NCBI RefSeq assembly: GCF_006385175.1
Contig: NZ_VFIY01000018.1
Span: 124,001 to 188,000 of the forward strand
Source of the DNA: Emcibacter nanhaiensis
Lineage (GTDB): Bacteria > Pseudomonadota > Alphaproteobacteria > Sphingomonadales > Emcibacteraceae
Reading direction: 5' to 3'
DNA length: 64,000 nt
A program made the position numbers and the translations under genes. The notes beneath the pieces are model-generated. The model ran no database searches, was not told where the DNA came from, and worked only from the letters and a program-made list of their open reading frames with translations. Each line of letters begins with the position of its first letter. Positions within the stretch are counted from its first letter, which is position 1. Below, one piece after another: positions 27,067 to 33,254 of this stretch.

Positions 27067-27096
27067 ACTATACTATTAATTGATTAAAGTAATCAA
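27067..27096 (-). promoter_or_regulatory. candidate promoter of the island's leftward operon with overlapping inverted repeat
   Basis: On the minus strand TTGATT (27096-27091) and TATAGT (27072-27067) are separated by 18 bases, about 40 bases upstream of the start codon at 27028. A perfect 7-base inverted repeat with a 3-base loop (TTGATTA..TAATCAA, 27080-27096) covers the -35 box, as expected for a repressor operator. Confidence 0.55.
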
Positions 27097-27184
27097 ATAC
27101 ACCTATATTGATTATATAGTTATAATTAGTTCATAGCTAATTTTTTGATATATTTTTCCAATAGATAGGCCACCCTCAACAAAA

Positions 27185-27204
27185 AAGGCGCCGTCAGGCG
27201 CCTT
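27185..27204 (-). terminator. duplicated gcrA-type terminator hairpin
   Basis: AAGGCGCC, a 4-base loop and GGCGCCTT are followed on the minus strand by TTTT. It occupies the same place after the gcrA-tail remnant as the functional hairpin at 27903-27922 does after gcrA. Confidence 0.75.
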
Positions 27205-27230
27205 CTTCCTGTCTGCTGTGTATGCTCTTT

Positions 27231-27293
27231 TTACCGCACCGGGGTGGCGGAGATCCGGCCGCGGTTGGCGCGGCGGTCGCGGCGCGGCTGCTG
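27231..27293 (-). pseudogene. gcrA 3'-terminal fragment (20 codons plus stop)
   Basis: Read on the minus strand this encodes QQPRRDRRANRGRISATPVR and a TAA stop, exactly the C-terminus of the intact GcrA downstream. Four bases differ from the intact gene (in one Arg, one Ser and one Ala codon), and every difference is synonymous. There is no gcrA sequence upstream of these codons: the homology ends at 27295 and is replaced by the parDE promoter. It is therefore a remnant left by an insertion or recombination event. Confidence 0.88.
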
Positions 27294-27304
27294 CATCGAT
27301 GCCC

Positions 27305-27335
27305 TTGACAAAATAATACCAATTTTTGGTATTTT
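27305..27335 (+). promoter_or_regulatory. parDE promoter with inverted-repeat operator
   Basis: A consensus -35 box TTGACA lies at 27305-27310, with TATTTT at 27330-27335 as a possible -10 (19-base spacing, longer than ideal). A perfect 8-base inverted repeat with a 3-base loop (AATACCAA at 27315-27322, TTGGTATT at 27326-27333) fills the spacer. A further GGTAT half-site follows just downstream. ParD antitoxins commonly autoregulate by binding such repeats. Confidence 0.65.
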
Positions 27336-27365
27336 ATGGTATCCTGCCGACAGGAGATCAATTCT

Positions 27366-27596
27366 ATGTCCAAAAATACCAGCATTACCCTGGGATCGCA
27401 TTTTGACGCGTTTCTCAAGGAACAGATCGACAGCGGCCGCTATGGCTCGGTCAGCGAGGCCATTCGCGCCGCCCTGCGCCTCTTGGAGGAACGGGAAGCC
27501 GCCCTCACCCGGCTGCGTCAGGCCCTGGTCGAGGGCGAGGAAAGCGGCGAGGCCGACTATTCGCTGGACGGCCTGCTGGAAGAACTGGACGCCTGA
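27366..27596 (+). CDS. parD: ParD-family type II antitoxin
   Basis: A 76-residue antitoxin with an N-terminal ribbon-helix-helix domain ('MSKNTSITLGSHFDAFLKEQIDSGRYGSVSEAIRAALRLLEERE', about residues 1-45) that binds DNA, and a C-terminal flexible segment ('YSLDGLLEELDA') that wraps the toxin. The start at 27366 follows a CAGGAGATC ribosome-binding site. It precedes the toxin gene by five bases, the usual antitoxin-first order. GC content matches the host, unlike the adjacent AT-rich island. Confidence 0.93.
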   Translation: MSKNTSITLGSHFDAFLKEQIDSGRYGSVSEAIRAALRLLEEREAALTRLRQALVEGEESGEADYSLDGLLEELDA

Positions 27597-27601
27597 GGAT
27601 T

Positions 27602-27892
27602 ATGGCGTTCCGGCTCACACGAAAAGCCCGGGACGACCTGCTGTCCATCGGCCGCCACACCGCCCGGAAATGGGGCCGCCAACAGCGCAACTTCTACCTC
27701 AAACAACTGGATGCCGCCTTTCACCGGCTGGCAGAAAACCCCGCCCTTGCCCCATGCTGCGACGACATCCGACCGGGATACCGGAAATACCTGGTCGGGC
27801 GGCATGTAATTTTCTTCCGCCCCCTTGACAGCAACGACATTGAGATCGTGCGCCTCCTGCATGTGCGCATGGACGTAGACCGGCACTTGTAA
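27602..27892 (+). CDS. parE: ParE-family type II toxin
   Basis: A 96-residue RelE/ParE-superfamily toxin. 'FRLTRKARDDLLSIGRHTARKWGRQQRNFYLKQLDAAFHRLAENP' forms the helical hairpin, and 'GYRKYLVGRHVIFFRPLDSNDIEIVRLLHVRMD' the beta-sheet core. ParE toxins inhibit DNA gyrase; this activity is assumed from the family. It is complete and unfrayed. The stop is six bases from the start of the right-hand copy of the gcrA-tail repeat. Confidence 0.93.
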   Translation: MAFRLTRKARDDLLSIGRHTARKWGRQQRNFYLKQLDAAFHRLAENPALAPCCDDIRPGYRKYLVGRHVIFFRPLDSNDIEIVRLLHVRMDVDRHL

Positions 27893-27898
27893 CCAAAC

Positions 27899-28012
27899 AA
27901 AAAAGGCGCCGAATGGCGCCTTCTGTATCTCTGCTCTGTAGTCTCTGTTACCGCACCGGGGTCGCGCTGATCCGGCCCCGGTTGGCGCGGCGGTCGCGGC
28001 GCGGCTGCTGCA
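27899..28012. repeat. right copy of the gcrA 3'-end direct repeat
   Basis: This is the partner of 27181-27295. It comprises the terminator and last 20 codons of the intact gcrA gene. The two copies bracket parDE and its promoter (27296-27898, about 600 bases). Confidence 0.9.
27903..27922 (-). terminator. gcrA terminator, probably shared with parE
   Basis: AAGGCGCC, a 4-base loop and GGCGCCTT are followed on the minus strand by TTTT (six T from the stem onward). It sits 26 bases past the gcrA stop and 11 bases past the convergent parE stop. Confidence 0.85.
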
Positions 28013-28397
28013 CCTGGTAGGCCTCGGCGCAATGCTCGGTGCAATAGGGGAAGCCGGGACGGCTCGGCTTGCCGCAGAAATGGAAATCGGGGTCGCCCGG
28101 ATGGCCGATCGGCCATTTACACATGCGCTCGGTCAATTCCAGCAGGCTCACTTTGCCGCCGGCAGCTTTTTTCTTGGCGGGCGCAGGCGCCTTCTCCGCC
28201 GCGGCCTTCTTGGCCGGTTTCTTGGCCGCATCGGTTTTCACCGGCGACGGCCGGGACGCGAGGCCCATGCGGTGCGCCTTGCCGATCACGGCGTTGCGGG
28301 TCACGCCCTCGCCCAGTTCCTTGGCGATCTGGCTGGCGCTCAGGCCCTTGTCCCAGAGCTCTCTCAGTTTTTCTACCCGTTCGTCTGTCCAGGCCAT
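27948..28397 (-). CDS. gcrA: GcrA family cell-cycle regulator
   Basis: A 149-residue GcrA protein. The N-terminal HTH is 'WTDERVEKLRELWDKGLSASQIAKELGEGVTRNAVIGKAHRMGL' (residues 3-46). A long Ala/Lys/Pro linker (about 50-82) leads to the C-terminal sigma-factor-binding domain with conserved 'MCKWPIGHPGDPDFHFCG' and the cysteine pairs 'PFCT/HC'-like 'YCTEHC'. GcrA is restricted to Alphaproteobacteria and, in Caulobacter, activates sigma70 promoters carrying methylated GANTC sites. Its last 20 codons and terminator are duplicated 717 bases to the left. Confidence 0.95.
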   Translation of the reverse strand: MAWTDERVEKLRELWDKGLSASQIAKELGEGVTRNAVIGKAHRMGLASRPSPVKTDAAKKPAKKAAAEKAPAPAKKKAAGGKVSLLELTERMCKWPIGHPGDPDFHFCGKPSRPGFPYCTEHCAEAYQVQQPRRDRRANRGRISATPVR

Positions 28398-28435
28398 TGT
28401 GTCTGTATCCTCCAGTCACGCATTTACAAACGCAC

Positions 28436-28465
28436 ACTATACTGCGCACAAGGGGAGAATGTCTA
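28436..28465 (-). promoter_or_regulatory. candidate gcrA promoter
   Basis: On the minus strand TAGACA (28465-28460) and TATAGT (28441-28436) are separated by 18 bases, about 39 bases upstream of the gcrA start codon. Confidence 0.55.
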
Positions 28466-28553
28466 ATGCCGCGTGAAAAAAAGTCAAGACAGGATTACTT
28501 GCGGGCCGCTTCTTTCTGCGCTAAAAGGTGCGTTCGGATGTAAGGGACGAAGG

Positions 28554-29363
28554 ATGTCACAGGAACAACTGCCTGCTTTCAGGGAAAAGAAAATCAGCGC
28601 CGTCAACTGGATCGGGGTCAAGACCCTGTACAGCAAGGAAGTCTGGCGCTTTTACAAGGTACTGGGCCAGACCGTGCTGGCGCCGGTGGTCACCACCTTC
28701 CTGTTCATGACCATCTTCACCCTGGCGCTGGGCGGCGCGAGCCGGGTGTCGGGCGATATCCCCTACCAACTGTTCCTCGCCCCCGGCCTGATCATCATGG
28801 CGGCGCTGCAGAACGCCTATGCCAACCCGTCGTCCTCGATCATGTCGTCCAAGATGCAGGGCAATATCATCGATGTGCTGCTGGCCCCGCTGTCGGCCGG
28901 GGAAATGGCCTTTGCTTACGTGATGGGCGGGGTGACCCGCGGCCTCCTGGTGGCGGTGATGCTGACCCTGACCATGTTCATTTTCGTCAGCATTCCCTTC
29001 ACCCATATCTGGGCGATCGCCTTTTTCGGTCTTGCCACCACCATGCTGCTGAGCCTGCTCGGCGTCATCGCCGGGATCTGGGCGCAGAAGTTCGAACAAT
29101 CGACCGCCATCAACAATTTCATCATCGTGCCCCTGTCGTTCCTGTCCGGCACCTTTTATTCCATTGACCGGCTGCCGGGCATCTGGCACCAGCTGAGCCA
29201 GTTCAACCCCTTCTTCTATATGATTGACGGCTTCCGCTACGGCATGATCGGCCGGTCCGACGGCGATCCGGTGATCGGGGTCATTTACCTGACCGTGCTC
29301 AATGTGATCCTGTGGACCGCCTGCTATAAAATGATCAAGAGCGGCTACCGACTCCGACCCTGA
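28554..29363 (+). CDS. ABC-2 type transporter permease (YadH-like)
   Basis: A 269-residue inner-membrane permease with six predicted helices. 'KEVWRFYKVLGQTVLAPVVTTFLFMTIFTLALG' is the first, and 'NNFIIVPLSFLSGTFYSIDRLPGIWHQLSQFNPFFYMIDGFRYGMIG' is the ABC-2 signature region. The start at 28554 fits a GGGACGAAGG site. YadH-like permeases normally pair with a YadG-type ATPase encoded next door. None is adjacent here, so the ATPase must lie elsewhere. The transported substrate is unknown. Confidence 0.9.
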   Translation: MSQEQLPAFREKKISAVNWIGVKTLYSKEVWRFYKVLGQTVLAPVVTTFLFMTIFTLALGGASRVSGDIPYQLFLAPGLIIMAALQNAYANPSSSIMSSKMQGNIIDVLLAPLSAGEMAFAYVMGGVTRGLLVAVMLTLTMFIFVSIPFTHIWAIAFFGLATTMLLSLLGVIAGIWAQKFEQSTAINNFIIVPLSFLSGTFYSIDRLPGIWHQLSQFNPFFYMIDGFRYGMIGRSDGDPVIGVIYLTVLNVILWTACYKMIKSGYRLRP

Positions 29364-29438
29364 GGGTCACATTAAGTCTGCATGGTATAATTCATTGAGT
29401 TGAGCGGGCGTTTTTATCCCCTTGTCATATTCTTTTTA

Positions 29439-29467
29439 TTGACAGACCCTAAGGTTCCGGGGATATT
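29439..29467 (+). promoter_or_regulatory. candidate argD-argF-hslO promoter
   Basis: TTGACA at 29439-29444 and GATATT at 29462-29467 are separated by 17 bases, placing transcription start about 60 bases before the argD start codon. Confidence 0.5.
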
Positions 29468-29481
29468 TCGCCTCTTTTGAG

Positions 29482-29503
29482 GGGTTCCGGCGTTTGGGAA
29501 CCC
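29482..29503 (+). promoter_or_regulatory. hairpin in the argD leader
   Basis: GGGTTCC and GGAACCC form a perfect 7-base stem with an 8-base loop, ending 33 bases before the argD start. It has no T-run, so it is not a simple terminator. It could be a protein operator or an mRNA structure. Confidence 0.45.
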
Positions 29504-29536
29504 GAAGTATGTAAAGAAGAAATCAGAGAGCAAGTT

Positions 29537-30787
29537 ATGAAAAACAGTCAGAGCGATAATACGGACCAGTCTTTTGTTCCTCCCGTGCTGCCCACCTATG
29601 CACGGGCCGATGTCGCTTTCGTCCGAGGCGAAGGCGTCTATGCCTATGATGCCCAGGACAACCGCTATCTCGATTTCGGCAGCGGCATCGGCGTCAACAA
29701 CCTCGGCTTCTGCCATCCGGCGCTGGTCAAGGCGCTGACCGAGCAGGCCGGCAAGATCTGGCATACCTCCAACCTGTACCGGATCGAGGGACAGGAACGC
29801 CTCGCCGAGCGGCTGACCCGGGAATGTTTCGCCGACAGCATGTTCTTTACCAACAGCGGCGCCGAGGCCATGGAATGCGCCATCAAGATGGCCCGCAAGT
29901 TCCATGACGACAACGGCGATCCCGACCGCTTCCGGATCATCACTTTCGAAGGCTGTTTCCACGGCCGGACCCTGGCCACCATCGCCGCCGCCGGGTCCGA
30001 GAAACTGATCAAGGGCTTTGGCCCGATGCCCGACGGTTTCGACCATGTGCCTTTCTACAAGGACATGAGCAAGGTCGAGGAGCATATCACCGAGGAAACC
30101 GCAGCGATCCTGATCGAACCGGTCCAGGGCGAAGGCGGCATCCGCCCGGTCAGTCGCGAAAATCTGGAAATCCTGCGCAAGCTGTGTGACAAGCACGGCA
30201 TCCTGCTGATGTTTGACGAGGTCCAGTGCGGCATGGGCCGGACCGGCAAGCTGTTCGCCTATCAGCACAGCGCCATCAAGCCCGATATCCTGGCTACCGC
30301 CAAGGGCATCGGCGGCGGCTTCCCGCTCGGCGCCTGCATGGCTACCGACCGGGTCGCCCAGTGCATGAAAGCCGGCACCCACGGCTCCACCTACGGCGGC
30401 AACCCGCTGGCCATGGCGGTCGGCAATGCGGTGCTGGATGTGGTGCTGGCCGACGGCTTCATGGAGCATGTCGACCAGATGTCCTACGAACTGCGCAAGG
30501 CGCTGGTCAAGCTCGGCTCCAGCTATCCGGACGTGATTGACGTGGTGCGCGGCAAGGGCCTGATGCTGGGCCTGAAACTGCACACGCCGGTGCCGGATTT
30601 CGTCGGCACCGCATTGAAAAACGGCCTGATGCTGGTCGGCGCCGCCGACAACACGGTACGTCTGCTGCCACCGCTGATCGTGACCGAAGAACAGGTCGAG
30701 GAAGCCATCGGGCTTCTGGACAAAACCTGCACCGACCTCAAGAAAGCCCTGGACGCCAAAAAAGCCGACAGTGATACAGGTGACTGA
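29537..30787 (+). CDS. argD: acetylornithine/ornithine family aminotransferase
   Basis: A 416-residue class III PLP aminotransferase. 'NSGAEAMECAIKMAR' binds the PLP phosphate, 'MFDEVQCGMGRTG' holds the PLP-contacting aspartate, and the catalytic lysine is in 'ILATAKGIGGGFPLGA'. It converts N-acetylglutamate semialdehyde to N-acetylornithine in arginine synthesis. The argF gene begins one base after its stop, which supports the arginine assignment over other class III members. The start at 29537 was chosen over an upstream frame that runs into the leader hairpin. It is slightly longer at the C-terminus than typical ArgD. Confidence 0.9.
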   Translation: MKNSQSDNTDQSFVPPVLPTYARADVAFVRGEGVYAYDAQDNRYLDFGSGIGVNNLGFCHPALVKALTEQAGKIWHTSNLYRIEGQERLAERLTRECFADSMFFTNSGAEAMECAIKMARKFHDDNGDPDRFRIITFEGCFHGRTLATIAAAGSEKLIKGFGPMPDGFDHVPFYKDMSKVEEHITEETAAILIEPVQGEGGIRPVSRENLEILRKLCDKHGILLMFDEVQCGMGRTGKLFAYQHSAIKPDILATAKGIGGGFPLGACMATDRVAQCMKAGTHGSTYGGNPLAMAVGNAVLDVVLADGFMEHVDQMSYELRKALVKLGSSYPDVIDVVRGKGLMLGLKLHTPVPDFVGTALKNGLMLVGAADNTVRLLPPLIVTEEQVEEAIGLLDKTCTDLKKALDAKKADSDTGD

Positions 30788-30788
30788 C

Positions 30789-31736
30789 ATGACTGCGTTT
30801 AAACTCGATGCGCCACAAAAACATTTCCTGGATCTCGCCTCCCTCAGCAAGGCCGAAGCCCGGGAAATCATCGAAAAAGCCAAGACCCTGAAGGAAGTGG
30901 CCCGCGGCCACGGCAAGGGCTTTGTCCATCCGGACCGGCCGCTGGACGACAAAAGCCTGGCGATGATCTTTGAAAAGCCGTCGACCCGGACCCGCGTCTC
31001 CTTTGAGATGGCGATCCACCAGCTCGGCGGCAGCGCCGTTGTGCTGCAGGGCGGCGATACCCAGCTTGGCCGCGGCGAAACCGTGTCCGACACCGCCCAG
31101 GTGCTCTCCGGCTTTGTTGATGCCATCATGCTGCGCGCCAACACCCACGAGGCTCTGCTGGAAATGGCGGAATATGCCCGGGTGCCGGTGATCAACGCGC
31201 TGACCAATTTCTCCCATCCCTGCCAGGTGATGGCCGACATCCTCACCTTCGAGGAAGCGCTCGGCAACATCAAGGGCAAGAAAATCGCCTGGTCCGGCGA
31301 CGGCAATAATGTGGCCGTGTCCTGGATCCAGGCCGCGGTGCTGTTCGACTGCGAACTGGCGCTGGCCTGCCCGGCGGAATTCACCCCGCCAAGCCAGGTG
31401 ATGGACTGGGCCAAAGCCAACGGCGGCAGGGTGACCCTGACCCAGGACCCGGCGGAAGCGACCGCGGGCGCCCATTGCGTGATTACCGATACCTGGGTGT
31501 CCATGGGCGACGGTGATGCCGAACGCCGGCTCCAGGTACTCGCCCCCTACCAGGTCAACAAGCAGCTGATGCGCCTCGCCGACGAGGATGCCGTCTTCAT
31601 GCACTGCCTGCCGGCCCATCGCGGCGAGGAAGTGACCGACGAAGTGATCGACGGGCCGCAGTCGGTAATCTGGGAAGAAGCGGAAAACCGCCTGCATATC
31701 CAGAAAAGCATCCTGATGTGGTGTTTCGGGAAATAG
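30789..31736 (+). CDS. argF: ornithine carbamoyltransferase
   Basis: A 315-residue transcarbamylase. The carbamoyl-phosphate site is 'FEKPSTRTRVSFE', the inter-domain signature is 'NALTNFSHPCQVMAD', and the ornithine-specific site is 'HCLPAHRGEEVTDEV'. It makes citrulline from ornithine and carbamoyl phosphate. The start at 30789 follows an AGGTG site inside the end of argD. The downstream chaperone gene starts two bases after its stop. Confidence 0.96.
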   Translation: MTAFKLDAPQKHFLDLASLSKAEAREIIEKAKTLKEVARGHGKGFVHPDRPLDDKSLAMIFEKPSTRTRVSFEMAIHQLGGSAVVLQGGDTQLGRGETVSDTAQVLSGFVDAIMLRANTHEALLEMAEYARVPVINALTNFSHPCQVMADILTFEEALGNIKGKKIAWSGDGNNVAVSWIQAAVLFDCELALACPAEFTPPSQVMDWAKANGGRVTLTQDPAEATAGAHCVITDTWVSMGDGDAERRLQVLAPYQVNKQLMRLADEDAVFMHCLPAHRGEEVTDEVIDGPQSVIWEEAENRLHIQKSILMWCFGK

Positions 31737-31737
31737 C

Positions 31738-32661
31738 ATGAGCACCCCCGCCCCCGTCTATAGCGATGCCTGCCTGCCCTTCAGCCTTGAGGGACGGGAC
31801 ATTCGCGGCCGCATTGTCCGCCTCGACGACACCATCAGCAAGGTGCTGGACACCCACAAGCTGCCCCGCGAAATCTCCCACGAGCTGGGCGAAGTCATGG
31901 TGCTGGCCGCCATGCTCGGCAGCATGCTCAAATATGAAGGCATCCTGACCGTGCAGATCCGCGGCGACCGGGGCGTCAACTTCCTGGTGGCCGATTTCGC
32001 CACCGCCGGCGAAGGCAGCGGCGTGATCCGCGCCTATGCCCAGTATGATCCGGACAAATGGACTGCGCCGGAGGAGGATACGCTGGCTGTGCTGATGGGC
32101 GACAAAGGGCATATGCTGATCACCATCGACCAGGGCAAGTTCATGGACCGCTACCAGGGCATTGTCGCGCTGGAAGGCGAGACCCTGAGCGAGGCGGCGG
32201 TCGAATATTTCCAGTCCTCGGAACAGCTGCCCTCGCGGGTGCGCATTGTCTGCGAACGCGGCGCCGACGGCAAATGGAGCGGCGCGGCGATCATGATCCA
32301 GCATCTGGCCCGCAATACCGACCTGGAACGGATCCGCACCCGGGAAGACGCCGAGGAAGCGGAACACTGGCAGAATGCCTGCGTGCTGATGGACAGCGTC
32401 ACCGACAAGGAACTGCTTGATGGCAGCCTGTCGCTGCAGGACCTGCTGTTCCGGCTGTTTCACGAAGGCGGGGTCAGGGTGTTTGATCCGGTGCCGATGG
32501 CCAACGGCTGCCGCTGTTCAGAGGACAAGCTGCGTCAGGTGCTGGCCAATTTCAGCGCCGACGACCTCAAGCATATGGCTGATGACGACGGCCTCATCAC
32601 CATGACCTGTGAATTCTGCAAGAGCGAGCACCGGTTCGAGCTGAAAAAGCTGTTCAACTGA
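31738..32661 (+). CDS. hslO: Hsp33 redox-regulated chaperone
   Basis: A 307-residue holdase chaperone. The N-terminal domain ('FSLEGRDIRGRIVRLDDTISKVLDTHKLP') is typical of Hsp33. The C-terminal redox switch has the four zinc cysteines C258-x-C260 and C291-x2-C294 ('CRCSEDK', 'CEFC'). Oxidation releases zinc, unfolds the linker and activates the chaperone. The argD-argF-hslO order is common in Alphaproteobacteria. Its stop is three bases from the stop of the convergent nitroreductase gene. Confidence 0.96.
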   Translation: MSTPAPVYSDACLPFSLEGRDIRGRIVRLDDTISKVLDTHKLPREISHELGEVMVLAAMLGSMLKYEGILTVQIRGDRGVNFLVADFATAGEGSGVIRAYAQYDPDKWTAPEEDTLAVLMGDKGHMLITIDQGKFMDRYQGIVALEGETLSEAAVEYFQSSEQLPSRVRIVCERGADGKWSGAAIMIQHLARNTDLERIRTREDAEEAEHWQNACVLMDSVTDKELLDGSLSLQDLLFRLFHEGGVRVFDPVPMANGCRCSEDKLRQVLANFSADDLKHMADDDGLITMTCEFCKSEHRFELKKLFN

Positions 32662-32664
32662 TCG

Positions 32665-33237
32665 CTAGTCGTCGAACCATTCGGTAAACTCGTAAGACGC
32701 GGGCCGTTCTACCGGCGCCGGCTGCCTGGCCGGATACCCCAGATACATGAACCCGGCAAGCCTGGCGCCGTCGGCAAAACCCAGCAGTTGCCGCATGCGG
32801 TCACCATAGGTGAAGCTGCCGGTACGCCAGATGCAGGCAAGGCCCAGTTCTTCCGCCGCCAGCAGGATATTCTGGCAGGACACGGTGGCGGAGGCGACAT
32901 CCTCCTCCTCGATGGCGCGGGGGTCGGAGGATTTGGCGGCCGCCACCACGATGATCACCGGGGCACGCAGGGCTTTTTTCTCGATCACCGGGATTTTCGC
33001 CTGCACCGCCGGCGCGTCAGGGTCGGGCTGACCTTCCACAAAGCACTGGGCCATATATTTGCCGAGGCGGTTACGGGCCTCGCCGGTCAGCACCTGGAAG
33101 CGCCAGGGGTTGGTATTGTAATGCACCGGGGTGCAGACCGCCGCATCCAGGATCTGCTCAATCAGTTCGCGGGGCACGTCCCGGTCCTCGATCATGCCGT
33201 TGCTCTGTCGTTTTTTGATGGCGTCGATTACTGACAT
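32665..33237 (-). CDS. nitroreductase family protein
   Basis: A 190-residue FMN-dependent reductase of the nitroreductase superfamily (YdjA-like in length). 'KKRQSNGMIEDRDVPRELIEQILDAAVCTPVHYNTNPWRFQV' has the FMN-contacting positions. 'ATVSCQNILLAAEELGLACIWRTG' is the dimer helix and flavin loop. The C-terminus has 'FMYLGYPA'. The physiological substrate is unknown. It lies 17 bases downstream of the argE-like gene on the same strand. Confidence 0.9.
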   Translation of the reverse strand: MSVIDAIKKRQSNGMIEDRDVPRELIEQILDAAVCTPVHYNTNPWRFQVLTGEARNRLGKYMAQCFVEGQPDPDAPAVQAKIPVIEKKALRAPVIIVVAAAKSSDPRAIEEEDVASATVSCQNILLAAEELGLACIWRTGSFTYGDRMRQLLGFADGARLAGFMYLGYPARQPAPVERPASYEFTEWFDD

Positions 33238-33254
33238 AAATTGCTCCGATAATT

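Larger units (their letters stand above)
27181..27295. repeat. left copy of ~115-base direct repeat containing gcrA 3' end and terminator
   Basis: This segment matches 27899-28012 in the same orientation. The innermost 34 bases (27262-27295) are identical, and a one-base indel and scattered substitutions lie in the outer part. It holds a gcrA C-terminal coding remnant and a copy of the gcrA terminator hairpin. The rest of the 27029-27365 gene-free stretch is AT-rich promoter DNA on the left and the parDE promoter on the right. Confidence 0.9.

Noticed and set aside
27181-27300. A second, functional gcrA gene
   Set aside because: Only the last 20 codons are present; no HTH or start lies upstream of them.
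24000-28015. The whole 24-28 kb region as one integrated element with gcrA-tail attachment repeats at both ends
   Set aside because: The second gcrA tail is at 27181, inside the region rather than at its left edge near 24000, and no integrase is present. The AT-rich genes and parDE therefore look like separate acquisitions.
29414-31504. A 696-codon open frame antisense to argD-argF
   Set aside because: It spans two well-supported genes and their intergenic junction in the wrong orientation.
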